Origin: JAGVIE01 sp964520905
GTDB lineage: Bacteria > Bacteroidota > Ignavibacteria > UBA10030 > SZUA-254
Assembly (NCBI GenBank): GCA_964520905.1
Contig: CAZFQL010000009.1
Coordinates: 1 to 64,000 of the forward strand
Length of the DNA stretch: 64,000 bases
Direction: 5' to 3'
Shown here piece by piece: positions 27,167 to 36,379 of this stretch (position 1 is its first letter; each line of letters begins with the position of its first letter). The position numbers were made by a program, and so were the translations under genes. The notes under the pieces are model-generated. The model saw nothing but the letters and a program-made list of their open reading frames with translations. It did not search any database and had not been told where the DNA came from.

Positions 27167-28081
27167 ATGGTATGTAGAGCGATCATGATCTTAAAGAACC
27201 ATAAAAATATTATCATCATTCCGGTTATCGTATCGATTTTCATCCTCGCCGGTTTCACTTTTAAATATGCTAACAAATATCACAAAGAAATTCCTGCAAC
27301 CGATGAACAGGAACTGAAGGTAAATTTAGAAGCAGGGTTCGGGAATATCCGGATTGAACGTGGAAATCCGAAACAAATCCTTCAGGTAGATATCAATGCT
27401 AACCTAAAAAGTGATTTGACTGAATTTATTGATTATTCGAATCGGGATGAGATCGGTTATCTTAATATTAATACAAGCGAAGCGGTAACGCATGAATCAA
27501 GACGCGGGAAAAGCCGTTCGCTCCATATAAGCGGTTTTGAAGATAATAATTGGAACATGCGCTTTACCGATGCGATCCCTATCTCGTTCGAGATTGAACT
27601 TGGTATGGGAAAAGGTGATCTTGATTTCACCGGATTAACAGTTAAAGATTTGAATATCTCGACTGGCGCAAGCTCAGTTACGATGAATTTCGATAAACCG
27701 AATAAAGGTGAAATAGAAAATCTTAATATCGAAACAGGTTTGAGTAAGTTCAAGGGATACGGACTTTGCAACGCCAACTTCGACCATCTGAAATTCGAGG
27801 GCGGTGTGGGAAGTTATCTGCTCGATTTCGGCGGGACGCTCGATAAAGAAGTTGATGCCGATATTCAAGTCGGATTAGGATCGATCACAATCTTGATACC
27901 TGACGATATCGGGGCAAAAGTTTACTACGAGAAAAGCTGGGTTGCATCGATTGATTTGCCGAACGACTTTAAGGAGGAAGAAGAGAATAATTATTACAGT
28001 AAAAATTATTATAACACAAGCGGAAAAATCAACCTGCATATTGAAGCAGGGTTGGGAAGTGTGAAGATTAAAAGAGAATAA
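27167..28081 (+). CDS. Membrane-anchored beta-helical (toastrack/LiaF-C-like) protein
   Basis: 304 residues: a short cytoplasmic start, one membrane helix (IIIIPVIVSIFILAGFTF), then repeating beta-strands with alternating patterns (LNISTGASSVTMNF, LNIETGLSKFKGYG, LHIEAGLGSVKIKR). This pattern fits the toastrack/DUF4097-LiaF-like domains that sit outside the membrane and occur near envelope-stress regulators. It follows an ECF sigma factor by 24 bases and ends just before a terminator, so the pair is likely an envelope-stress unit. The family call is by pattern and is moderate; ATG 27185 is an alternative start. Confidence 0.65.
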   Translation: MVCRAIMILKNHKNIIIIPVIVSIFILAGFTFKYANKYHKEIPATDEQELKVNLEAGFGNIRIERGNPKQILQVDINANLKSDLTEFIDYSNRDEIGYLNINTSEAVTHESRRGKSRSLHISGFEDNNWNMRFTDAIPISFEIELGMGKGDLDFTGLTVKDLNISTGASSVTMNFDKPNKGEIENLNIETGLSKFKGYGLCNANFDHLKFEGGVGSYLLDFGGTLDKEVDADIQVGLGSITILIPDDIGAKVYYEKSWVASIDLPNDFKEEEENNYYSKNYYNTSGKINLHIEAGLGSVKIKRE

Positions 28082-28119
28082 CCTATTGCTGGATTAGTGT
28101 ATTGTGGATTATTAAAGAG

Positions 28120-28146
28120 CCGGCTCTGTTGAAAAAGCCGGTTTTT
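28120..28146 (+). terminator. Rho-independent terminator of the sigma/toastrack operon
   Basis: CCGGCT (28120-28125) pairs with AGCCGG (28136-28141), loop of 10 bases, followed by TTTTT. Confidence 0.8.
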
Positions 28147-28157
28147 AAATTTTAAAT

Positions 28158-30773
28158 CTACTTTCCAAATCTATAGAACAATCCCCATCGATGAAACCGG
28201 GAAAATTCCGACTTCTTTTCCATTGCGCCGACCGCATCATGGTATGCCTGTGATACAGGAAGCCCGGCTATTAAACTTGTATAGAACATCTCGCCAAAAT
28301 ATTTTTTTGCTTTTCTGTCCCCCAGCCACATCGTTGCAATCACTGTCGGCGTGCCATTTGCCAATAATGCAAGCGGTGCGTAACGCCAAAATCCTCCGGC
28401 TTGGGTCGATACATTGCTGAAAACAATGGCTTGCGGCGGGTTGGCAAGAAAGTCACCAAGCGGAACCTCAATACCTCCGTAGAGTTTCTTCACATCGGAA
28501 AAAACTATAACCGAATTATCAGGAACTTCTATATCTTTATTAAACTCGGCGGCAAAATGCAGCAAGTCACAAGAAGCTGTATCGAGATAATTGAGCGGTG
28601 ACGATTCCTCGAAAACCATCCTTGCTTTCTCGAAAAAACTGCGGATATCTTTTAACTCGTACTCTACATCCCAATTTGTAGTGCCCGGATTTCCAATGCC
28701 GATCACATTTTGGATAACGCTCTCATTCTTATGAGAAAACAACAATACTGCAGATGTTGGAAGATAATTGATACTAAATCGTTCTATTACAGGTTGACCG
28801 TTTATTCTCAATCCATGAATAGGCAGCCAGCCGAATTCTTCCGGAGATACGACGTAAACTTTTGAGATATTCTTTAACAAAGGAAGAATCGGTTCAATCA
28901 AAACCCCGCCAAGCTTTGCGGCAAGATCATCAATCCTATACATAGTTGCAGATTTATCAAACTGAAACGATTCTTCGTTCAGGTGGAAATCACCGGATAA
29001 TTTATTAAATTCTCCGGTATATCCGATGATCTGTGAGTATGTAATTTCTCTTGCATGGACAAATGCAGAATCATGCGTAACAACGAGTGTGTATATTCTG
29101 TCCGATAATGGAATGTATTGAATGAGCGCGCAATCAGATTGTAATGAGTCTTGAATCAGGGATAACTTCAGCAGATCGGGATAGAGCAGCCATCGGAAAT
29201 TTGGAAGCGTAAGTTCATTAACCGAAGTCAATATGTCTGTACGCTTTTGCGACAGAAGCTGTGTGAGCATTTTCAAACGTATAGAATCTTGATTCTTACC
29301 GGCAGATATTTCAGCAAGAATATCTCCTTCCAATACTTTCAAGGCGTTATACTTCCATTGCACCATCGCGATTGCTTGATTAGTCCTATCATCAGCCAGT
29401 TTGATTTTAAGCCGCGAGAAAAACCGGACCAATTCATGTAGGTTCTTTTTTTCGTTGATATAAAATATCTCATTCACATTATCGTGAATACAGTAATATC
29501 TTAATAGAGGATCGTACCATCCCGAAGATTCACCATCCATGAACACATCAATAATCTCTGCATCAGTACTCCGGTCTACGGTTAACCAGCCGGTTTCATC
29601 ATATATCTGCATGACTCGTAAATAACGCGGTAATACGTCGGCAGTATCTCCACTCTTTTCTTTAATTGTTGCGTGAATATATTGAACAAATGCTTCTCCG
29701 GTACGATAATTATTTTGCAGACAGTTTGAAAGGATATCGGTTGTGCGTTTCAGAAATTCGGGGACAAGTTTCGACGATTTTTCACCGCTCAATTTCCAAT
29801 CGCAAGCTACAAGAATCGATTGCAGTAAATTCTCCTTCACAGGATTGTTCGATTGCTTTGCAAGTATCAGCGCGTCTCCGAAATACATTCTTGCATTATC
29901 GAAATGCCTTGATCGATATGCCAGACACCCGAGAGAGGTTAGTATGTCCGTCCGAATCGTCCGGTTCATTCCATCATCCATTTTACTCACTGCAAGTGAG
30001 AAGGCGCGTAATGCGCTATCAGAATGTCCCGATTTTTGCTGAATTAATCCCCACGTAAAATATGCTTGTACGATAGCCGAATCATTTTTCATCGATAATG
30101 CCCGCGATATCAGGTCTACATAAATCAATGAAGCCAGATCGTGCCGGTTTGAAGATTCATACGACTCAATCTGTGCCCGCATCAAATCCAGTTTGCTGCG
30201 GGATTCATAATGTACGCTGTCTATCCTCATTAATGAGATCAGTCTATAAAGTTCATCATCATACATAGCATTGTTGTGGTATGCTTTCGCTGCAAGCGCC
30301 AGCGCACGATACTCATCCAATGGGTCGGAAAAAACCTTCGCAGTTGCCGCTGCATCAACAGCAAGGGCGGCGGCTTCGGCATTTTCGTTCATTAAGAGAT
30401 AAATTTCTGCAAGAATAATTTTCCCGCGGCGTTCTAACTTTTTGTTTCCTGTTGCACGGAATGAAAGGAGGGCACTCTTATAATTTCCGAGTGCGCTGTC
30501 ATACTGCCCGGTTTTTCTCCAACATTCTGCGAAAAACAAATAACATTCTCCCAAAGCAGAATCTCTCGACATTTCCATGTTCATTATGATGGACTTCTGA
30601 AATTGTAAAACAGCATCATTATATTTATGCTGCTCGGCATAGATTCTCGCCTCACTTAGAGTACGATCCGCCTCTAACTCCTTTTGATCTTTGCTGCGAC
30701 CACAACTCCACGAAACTATTATCAGGAGAATAAACAAAAGAGGCGATATTTTGGCTGTGCACTGGTAAATCAT
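28158..30773 (-). CDS. TPR lipoprotein with degenerate CHAT domain
   Basis: 871 residues. The N-terminus is a lipoprotein signal (LLFILLIIVSWSC). Then come about 400 residues of TPR-like helical repeats (e.g. YDSALGNYKSALLSFRATG), a middle helical part and a C-terminal CHAT (caspase-HetF-associated protease) domain. CHAT landmarks are present: VYVVSPEEFGWLPIHGL, the second-strand LHFAAEF and the end WRYAPLALLANGTPTVIATMW. The catalytic dyad is missing: the usual HG after the LHFA strand is EF, and the cysteine of the SAC motif is Asn (IVFSNVSTQAGG, about residue 787). It is therefore likely a binding or scaffold protein rather than a protease, exposed in the periplasm or on the outer membrane. 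Monocistronic. Confidence 0.8.
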   Translation of the reverse strand: MIYQCTAKISPLLFILLIIVSWSCGRSKDQKELEADRTLSEARIYAEQHKYNDAVLQFQKSIIMNMEMSRDSALGECYLFFAECWRKTGQYDSALGNYKSALLSFRATGNKKLERRGKIILAEIYLLMNENAEAAALAVDAAATAKVFSDPLDEYRALALAAKAYHNNAMYDDELYRLISLMRIDSVHYESRSKLDLMRAQIESYESSNRHDLASLIYVDLISRALSMKNDSAIVQAYFTWGLIQQKSGHSDSALRAFSLAVSKMDDGMNRTIRTDILTSLGCLAYRSRHFDNARMYFGDALILAKQSNNPVKENLLQSILVACDWKLSGEKSSKLVPEFLKRTTDILSNCLQNNYRTGEAFVQYIHATIKEKSGDTADVLPRYLRVMQIYDETGWLTVDRSTDAEIIDVFMDGESSGWYDPLLRYYCIHDNVNEIFYINEKKNLHELVRFFSRLKIKLADDRTNQAIAMVQWKYNALKVLEGDILAEISAGKNQDSIRLKMLTQLLSQKRTDILTSVNELTLPNFRWLLYPDLLKLSLIQDSLQSDCALIQYIPLSDRIYTLVVTHDSAFVHAREITYSQIIGYTGEFNKLSGDFHLNEESFQFDKSATMYRIDDLAAKLGGVLIEPILPLLKNISKVYVVSPEEFGWLPIHGLRINGQPVIERFSINYLPTSAVLLFSHKNESVIQNVIGIGNPGTTNWDVEYELKDIRSFFEKARMVFEESSPLNYLDTASCDLLHFAAEFNKDIEVPDNSVIVFSDVKKLYGGIEVPLGDFLANPPQAIVFSNVSTQAGGFWRYAPLALLANGTPTVIATMWLGDRKAKKYFGEMFYTSLIAGLPVSQAYHDAVGAMEKKSEFSRFHRWGLFYRFGK

Positions 30774-30921
30774 TGAGATATTAGAATACTAATGGATGAA
30801 TATAGAAAAGTCTTTACACAGATACAATCGCCGGTTTGATTTTTGGCGGCATTTGCTTACATTTACTGAAATCGTGAATCTAATAGTTTATTGATACTGA
30901 TCACTAAAAATACGACAACCA

Positions 30922-30950
30922 TTGACTAATTCATATACATTATATAATAT
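30922..30950 (+). promoter_or_regulatory. Promoter for the outer-membrane protein gene at 30971
   Basis: TTGACT (30922-30927), 17 bases, TAATAT (30945-30950), a near-consensus sigma70 promoter. GGAGAT follows as ribosome-binding site before ATG 30971. Confidence 0.7.
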
Positions 30951-30970
30951 ATATTAACAATGGAGATACT

Positions 30971-31894
30971 ATGGATAAAAAATATTTGTTTAAATATATC
31001 GGAATTGCTTACGTAATCTTTTTGTGCCTATTCATATCCACGGTCAGCCGAGCCCAAAATCCGATCGAGGATGCGGTAAAACAGTTAACATCTGATAATG
31101 CTAAAGGATATCTTCAGCCGATGGTAACATCGTTCGGTGCTAATTTAAATTCAGGGATGTTTCACTCTGCCGATATAGGTGATATGGGTTTCACGCTGAA
31201 ACTTGATTTCATCGGCATGGGAACGTTAATAGGTAATGACGAGAAAGAGTATCTTGCCACTCCTCCGTTTCCGTTCGATCCAACGCCTGTGAAGACAGCT
31301 ACAATCTTTGGTGATAAGGGTGCAGTAGCATATAAGCCGATCGGTCCGGACACGCTCGAATACACTTTCCAAAACGGACAAATAAAAGCCAGCATAGTTC
31401 CGTTCATTACGCCGCAAATTACTATTGGCGATTTATATGGTACTAGAGCAGTTATAAGATATGTTCCAATACCGAAAATCGGCGATTTCCCGAAGGTCAC
31501 TCTATTCGGAATAGGTGTACAACACAAAGTGAGTCGATATATTCCCGCCATACCTCTGGATATTGCCGCCGGTATTTCTTATCAATCGTTCGATATCGGC
31601 GATATATTTAAAGCAAAAGCATTCAACCTTAATGCCCTTGCAAGCAAATCATTTTCGATACTAACTCTTTATGGTGGTTTGCAATATGAAACATCTTCGA
31701 TGGATGTATCTTATGAATTTGAAGGACTATATGGCGCGGCGCAAAATTCAAAAATTAATATTTCAATGGATGGCGACAATCAATTCCGTTTCAATGCCGG
31801 CTTAGGATTGAACCTTGCTATTCTACATATTTATGCGGATATAAATTTAGGAAGCGTCACGGTTGTTAGTGGTGGACTCGGTATAGGATTTTAA
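30971..31894 (+). CDS. Probable outer-membrane beta-barrel protein
   Basis: No named family recognised with confidence. Signal peptide (IAYVIFLCLFISTVSRAQ), then about 280 residues of amphipathic strands with frequent Gly and aromatic girdle residues, ending GSVTVVSGGLGIGF. The final aromatic residue after a strand is typical of BAM-inserted outer-membrane proteins. The mature N-terminus (DAVKQLTSDNAKGYLQPMVTSF) resembles a group of DUF6588-like outer-membrane proteins, which is a tentative match. It shares its transcript with a lipoprotein that starts 36 bases downstream. Confidence 0.7.
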   Translation: MDKKYLFKYIGIAYVIFLCLFISTVSRAQNPIEDAVKQLTSDNAKGYLQPMVTSFGANLNSGMFHSADIGDMGFTLKLDFIGMGTLIGNDEKEYLATPPFPFDPTPVKTATIFGDKGAVAYKPIGPDTLEYTFQNGQIKASIVPFITPQITIGDLYGTRAVIRYVPIPKIGDFPKVTLFGIGVQHKVSRYIPAIPLDIAAGISYQSFDIGDIFKAKAFNLNALASKSFSILTLYGGLQYETSSMDVSYEFEGLYGAAQNSKINISMDGDNQFRFNAGLGLNLAILHIYADINLGSVTVVSGGLGIGF

Positions 31895-31930
31895 ATTAAA
31901 ACGATAAAAATAAGAAGGAAGGAAAAAATT

Positions 31931-32470
31931 ATGAACAAGATTTTATTAATTATCATAACCGTAATCACAGTTATGTTAATTGCTGGATGTGAGATCGGAA
32001 CCAATCCCTTAGTGCTGGATAGCTCGATCAGAACTGACAGTATTAAGGTGGATTTTCCATCTGTACTGCCGATTTCGGTGCCAGTTTCCGCTAGAATTAT
32101 CAATTTGGGCGACCTGAAAGATGTTACCGAGGGAAATATCGAGAAAATTAGTTTTTATAACATGACTATACTGATAACAGACGATATGCTAGATTCGGGA
32201 AAGGTCACCGGTGAATTGAAGGTTGATGGTAATACGATAGTCAGTTTTGCGAATGTACCAACCTCAGCGTTTCATACTGAAAGATCCATCTTCGATACCA
32301 CAGGCATTAATTTTCACGTAGCATCTACTGGCTTAGGTTACCTGTTGAACAAAATTAAAAACCCAACTCCTCAAATAGTAACCTTGCAAACCTTTTTGGG
32401 ACCAACTTCAACTCCACTCAAGTTTACTTTATGGGTGACAATTTACGGGCAGGTTACAGCTAAAAAGTAA
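31931..32470 (+). CDS. Hypothetical lipoprotein
   Basis: 179 residues with a clear lipobox (MLIAGC) after a hydrophobic leader. The mature part is rich in beta-strand and Ser/Thr, with no catalytic motif that I recognise. It follows the barrel protein at 30971 after 36 bases and ends before a strong terminator, so the two probably act together at the outer membrane. Function unknown. Confidence 0.75.
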   Translation: MNKILLIIITVITVMLIAGCEIGTNPLVLDSSIRTDSIKVDFPSVLPISVPVSARIINLGDLKDVTEGNIEKISFYNMTILITDDMLDSGKVTGELKVDGNTIVSFANVPTSAFHTERSIFDTTGINFHVASTGLGYLLNKIKNPTPQIVTLQTFLGPTSTPLKFTLWVTIYGQVTAKK

Positions 32471-32494
32471 ATCACAAATAAAATCAGAATTGTT

Positions 32495-32520
32495 AGCCCC
32501 CACATCGGGGGCTTATTTTT
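32495..32520 (+). terminator. Rho-independent terminator at a convergent gene end
   Basis: AGCCCCC (32495-32501) pairs with GGGGGCT (32507-32513), loop ACATC, then TATTTTTTATT. The stop codon of the minus-strand phosphodiesterase (32513-32515) touches the stem. The T-tract is only on the plus-strand side. Confidence 0.85.
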
Positions 32521-33283
32521 TATTGGGCAGCAAATCTCTGATCTTGCGAGGGTTATTTGTTATCAATGCATCGATGCCGAATCTCAGCGCTCTTTTTAAC
32601 CCTCGCTCGGTATTGACCGTATATACACCCGCAAGTAATCCATCATTATGCACATCATCTATCAATCGTTTGCTTATCAATGATCTGCCGATAATCAGAT
32701 ACTCTGCGCCGATTGACTTTGTAAATTTAACCGGCGATTTAAGCTTACGGCGAAAAGGAGAGTAAAGAAAACCCGTTACGATTCGTTGATCTACTTCTTT
32801 TACGCGCTCAATGAATGGATGGTGAAACGATGATATTAGAACGCTGTTAATTAGACGAAAGGATTCTATCAATTCAATGCATTTATCGACGATAAGCAAA
32901 TTTTGTTTGCGTGCAGGCTCGGTTTTGATTTCGATATTAATTCCGATTTTATTCCGAATTACAGAGAATACTTCAGCAAGAGTTGGAATATTTTCATCGG
33001 CAAATTTCTGATGATATCGGCTACCTGCGTCAAGCCGCTTCAGTTCTGAAATATTTTTGTCACTAACTAAACCTGCGCCGTTTGTTGTTCGATTCAGTCT
33101 GCTGTCGTGGATAACGACAACCTCATCATCTTTCGTTAGATGAATATCTAATTCAATCGCGTCGGCGCCATCTGTTATTGCTTGCTTGAAAGCAGCTATC
33201 GTGTTTTCCGGCCTAATTGCAGACGACCCCCTGTGTGCAACTATAAGCGGCGCTTGACAATAATCAATCCATGAAAATTTCAT
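32513..33283 (-). CDS. Glycerophosphodiester phosphodiesterase
   Basis: Hydrolyses glycerophosphodiesters to glycerol 3-phosphate and an alcohol. The GDPD signatures are present: VAHRGSSAIRPENTIAAF with the catalytic His and Arg-Glu-Asn, ELDIHLTKDDEVVVIHD with the metal-binding acids and second His, and INIEIKTEPA. 256 residues with no signal peptide, so a cytoplasmic UgpQ-type enzyme is likely. Its ATG overlaps the end of adk by four bases (33280-33283), so translation is coupled. Confidence 0.93.
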   Translation of the reverse strand: MKFSWIDYCQAPLIVAHRGSSAIRPENTIAAFKQAITDGADAIELDIHLTKDDEVVVIHDSRLNRTTNGAGLVSDKNISELKRLDAGSRYHQKFADENIPTLAEVFSVIRNKIGINIEIKTEPARKQNLLIVDKCIELIESFRLINSVLISSFHHPFIERVKEVDQRIVTGFLYSPFRRKLKSPVKFTKSIGAEYLIIGRSLISKRLIDDVHNDGLLAGVYTVNTERGLKRALRFGIDALITNNPRKIRDLLPNKK

Positions 33284-33921
33284 TTATGATTTATCGATGC
33301 AAAAATATCGCGCGTGACTTGCTCGATGCTCCCCTGTGCGTTAACGGTTTTCAACAATCCAATCTTCTGATAATACCGCTTAACCGGCTCTGTTGATCGT
33401 GCATAAACCAGAAGCCGCTCTCGTATTGTATCCGGGTTATCGTCATCCCGTTGGCTCAATTGCCCGCCGCAATCCGGACATTTTGTTTTATCTTTAATCG
33501 TCTCTATACCGAAAATTTTCCCGCACTGGTTGCAACTCGATCTTTTCCCCAGCCGTCTTATGATTTCCGTTTCATCAACCTCCATGCTAATGACACAATC
33601 AATTTTCAAACTTAACTGCACCAGCAGTAAAGATAACCCCTCTGCCTGAGGAATAGTTCTTGGGAAGCCATCGAGGATAAACCCGTTCTTGCATTGTTCT
33701 GATTTTAACACATCCCGAATAATTCCGATCATAATGCTATCGGATACAAGCTGTCCTCCATCTAATATTGCCTTTGCCGCTCTGCCGAGTTCTGTATCTT
33801 TGACAATCGCTTCCCTGAGCAAATCGCCCGTTGAAATCTGTGGTATGTTCAGGGTTGCAGAGAGTAATTTCGCTTGAGTGCCTTTTCCAACACCCGGAGG
33901 TCCAAATAGTATCAATCTCAT
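33280..33921 (-). CDS. adk: Adenylate kinase
   Basis: Interconverts ATP + AMP and 2 ADP. The P-loop GPPGVGKGTQ and the AMP-binding ISTGDLLREAI are at the N-terminus, with DGFPRT in the middle. The LID carries a four-cysteine zinc site (CNQCGK ... CPDCGG), the type seen in many Gram-positive and FCB enzymes. 213 residues is normal. Its start directly abuts the stop of the upstream aminopeptidase (33921/33922), and it overlaps the phosphodiesterase downstream, so the genes form an operon. Confidence 0.96.
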   Translation of the reverse strand: MRLILFGPPGVGKGTQAKLLSATLNIPQISTGDLLREAIVKDTELGRAAKAILDGGQLVSDSIMIGIIRDVLKSEQCKNGFILDGFPRTIPQAEGLSLLLVQLSLKIDCVISMEVDETEIIRRLGKRSSCNQCGKIFGIETIKDKTKCPDCGGQLSQRDDDNPDTIRERLLVYARSTEPVKRYYQKIGLLKTVNAQGSIEQVTRDIFASINHK

Positions 33922-36372
33922 TTAGTTATCCTTGTACTCATTAGCTTTTTTCCTTTCCTGAATTTTATCTATTGCGTCTCTTGCATCTTTCGCAATCCGA
34001 CTGTCAGTTGCAGAGGCGGCATATTTTTGAAGCGGCTCTTCGGCTCTTGCATCGCCGATTTCACCTAACACACGGATAACGGCACGCCGGAAGTAAAAAC
34101 TCGGGTCGTTCAGCGACTTAATGAGATAATATAAGACATCGTCGCGCTCTTTCCAACTTGAAGCAAGAATATTTACAGCTTGGATTCGTAAGTTCTGCTC
34201 AACGCCATATCTCGTATAGGATGTAATAGTCTGTAGGGCATAATCATCTTTTTGATGTGATAGCAAGTTGAGAGCAGTCCGCCGCAGAATTTCATTATGT
34301 GAATCTTGTTGTAACGCTTTTTCTAAATACGATTTCCTGTTTGTTGAATCCAACATCACTAACGATTGAAGCGCTCCTGATGAAACAAAATAACTGGAAT
34401 CTTTTTCGAATGCATGTTGAAGAGTTTTGATGACCTGCTCACTGACGAACTTACCCATTGTCCGGACAACTGCCGTTCGCACACGTGCATCGCGGTCACC
34501 GTATGCAACGACGAGTGTGTCTCCAATCCACGATTGTTTAGCGCCTGCCAATGCCCAGACCGCATCGCTTCTTACAGCCCAGAATTTATCTTCCATCGCC
34601 GCCCTGCTCAAAGCATCCACAACAGAATCATTCCCCGGGTACCACTGAAGCTCATCAATCGCGTGAAGCCGGTCAACTCCATCGGATGCGTATTCAAGCT
34701 GAAAAATCCATTCATCTATAGATTTCTGAAAATTTACTTTCTTCAGAATTTTACTTCCTTTATCGAATATTATAAGATCGGGCTGCCTATAAGCGGGGAA
34801 AGAAAATGTTTCTTCCGCATTTGAAATCAGCACACGATGCGTTTCTGGCTGACCGTGAACCCAGACTTCAATTTCAACCGGTGTTTTAAAAATTCCGGTC
34901 AGCGAATCGATCTTCTGTGTTTGCTTCACAGTTAGTTGAACACTTCGGGAGGATTGATCCCATCGTGAAGTAACATCGAATGTTGGACATCCGGCTTTAT
35001 ATACCCACTGATTAAAGAACCAATAAAGATTGTATCCGGTAGCTTCCTCGATTGCATTTTTGAAATCGTTAGTCTCGACACATTGATGCGCAAATTTGTT
35101 GACATAATGATTGATAGCTTTGAAGAACAGTTCATCTCCAAGATAATCACGGAGCATGTTTAGGATGACCGCACCTTTTCCATAAATTCTGTTATCGAAC
35201 ACATCCATCGGATTAATATATCGGTTGCAGACAGTCGGCCGCCGATGATTGTCCCTGTCGATATTACTAAGTGTGTTTTGGTTATCCAGCATTGCTTTTG
35301 CCGCGTCATCCTTACCGAGGTCGTATTCTCTGAAGAGATTTTCGAAGTAGCTGGCAAACCCCTCGTTCAGCCATGCATGCGACCAATCCTTGCAGGTAAT
35401 CAAATCACCGAACCATTGATGAGCTAATTCGTGCGCTACTAACCCATCGCTTGAGTTATCGAGATGCGCACGCGCGTCGTGGATCGTGTTATCGTTCAAG
35501 GTTACGGCGCTTACATTTTCTTGTCCGCCAAAAATGAAATCCGCTACCACCGTCTGCGAGAATTTTTCCCACGGGTATGGATAGCCGGTCTTCGATGAAA
35601 AAAATTCTATCATCTTCGGTGTTTTCTCAAACGAACGCATCGCATCATCCTGTTGATGCTTGTATACAAAATAGCTTATCGGCAGAGTATCCAACGAATC
35701 TTTTATTTCAACATACTCGCCTACAATCAACGAGATCAGATAAGAAACATGCGGCTTGTTTTCAAACCAGTGGTAAGTTGCTGTATGATTTTTTGAATTC
35801 TTCTTTAGTTCGATGAGCTTTCCATTGCTTATCGCCGTTAGACGGTCGCCTACTGTTACGATCATCTCGCTTGTTGCAAAATCGTTTGGATAGTCGTAAC
35901 ACGGAAACCAATAGTGATTGTCCTCTGCCTCGCCTTGCGTCCATGCCTGATATTGTTTTTTAGGATATCCGCTATCCGGAGTTACGAAATACAGTCCTTT
36001 GCTCGGTGAGCTGACTGAATATGAAACTGTTAGATTCAAAGTATCGCTGAGTCCATAAGGTTTATCAAGTGAAACAAAAAGTGTTTCGCCTCGCTGTTCA
36101 TAATGTAACTGCTGAAAATCTAACCGTACACTGTTGATATTCATATCGGCGGCATCAAGCAGGACTTCATTGAACATCGGCCTGAGCGGAACAAGCTTGA
36201 TGCTCACATCACCGACACAGGTTTTTTCCATTAGATCGACAGTTATGTTCAGTTTGTAATGGAGAATATCGTAAGTTCGCTCGCGTGTGAAGTGCTCGCT
36301 GGGAGTTTGGGGTTGAGTTTCGAAAACCAAACAGATATTCAAGAATAATATAATAAGATAAATTCTTTTCAT
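33922..36372 (-). CDS. M1 family aminopeptidase with HEAT-like C-terminal repeats
   Basis: Zinc metallopeptidase of 816 residues. It has a signal-like N-terminus (YLIILFLNICLVFETQ), the exopeptidase motif in the form GGQEN (282-286), and the zinc site HELAHQW (His314, Glu315, His318) with the third ligand Glu337 in NEGFASYFE. The C-terminal 230 residues are HEAT-like helical repeats (e.g. AVRSDAVWALAGAKQ, FYFRRAVIRVLGEIGD). It probably trims peptides in the periplasm. It lies 7 bases after rlmN on the same strand and abuts adk. Confidence 0.92.
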   Translation of the reverse strand: MKRIYLIILFLNICLVFETQPQTPSEHFTRERTYDILHYKLNITVDLMEKTCVGDVSIKLVPLRPMFNEVLLDAADMNINSVRLDFQQLHYEQRGETLFVSLDKPYGLSDTLNLTVSYSVSSPSKGLYFVTPDSGYPKKQYQAWTQGEAEDNHYWFPCYDYPNDFATSEMIVTVGDRLTAISNGKLIELKKNSKNHTATYHWFENKPHVSYLISLIVGEYVEIKDSLDTLPISYFVYKHQQDDAMRSFEKTPKMIEFFSSKTGYPYPWEKFSQTVVADFIFGGQENVSAVTLNDNTIHDARAHLDNSSDGLVAHELAHQWFGDLITCKDWSHAWLNEGFASYFENLFREYDLGKDDAAKAMLDNQNTLSNIDRDNHRRPTVCNRYINPMDVFDNRIYGKGAVILNMLRDYLGDELFFKAINHYVNKFAHQCVETNDFKNAIEEATGYNLYWFFNQWVYKAGCPTFDVTSRWDQSSRSVQLTVKQTQKIDSLTGIFKTPVEIEVWVHGQPETHRVLISNAEETFSFPAYRQPDLIIFDKGSKILKKVNFQKSIDEWIFQLEYASDGVDRLHAIDELQWYPGNDSVVDALSRAAMEDKFWAVRSDAVWALAGAKQSWIGDTLVVAYGDRDARVRTAVVRTMGKFVSEQVIKTLQHAFEKDSSYFVSSGALQSLVMLDSTNRKSYLEKALQQDSHNEILRRTALNLLSHQKDDYALQTITSYTRYGVEQNLRIQAVNILASSWKERDDVLYYLIKSLNDPSFYFRRAVIRVLGEIGDARAEEPLQKYAASATDSRIAKDARDAIDKIQERKKANEYKDN

Positions 36373-36379
36373 ATCACAC

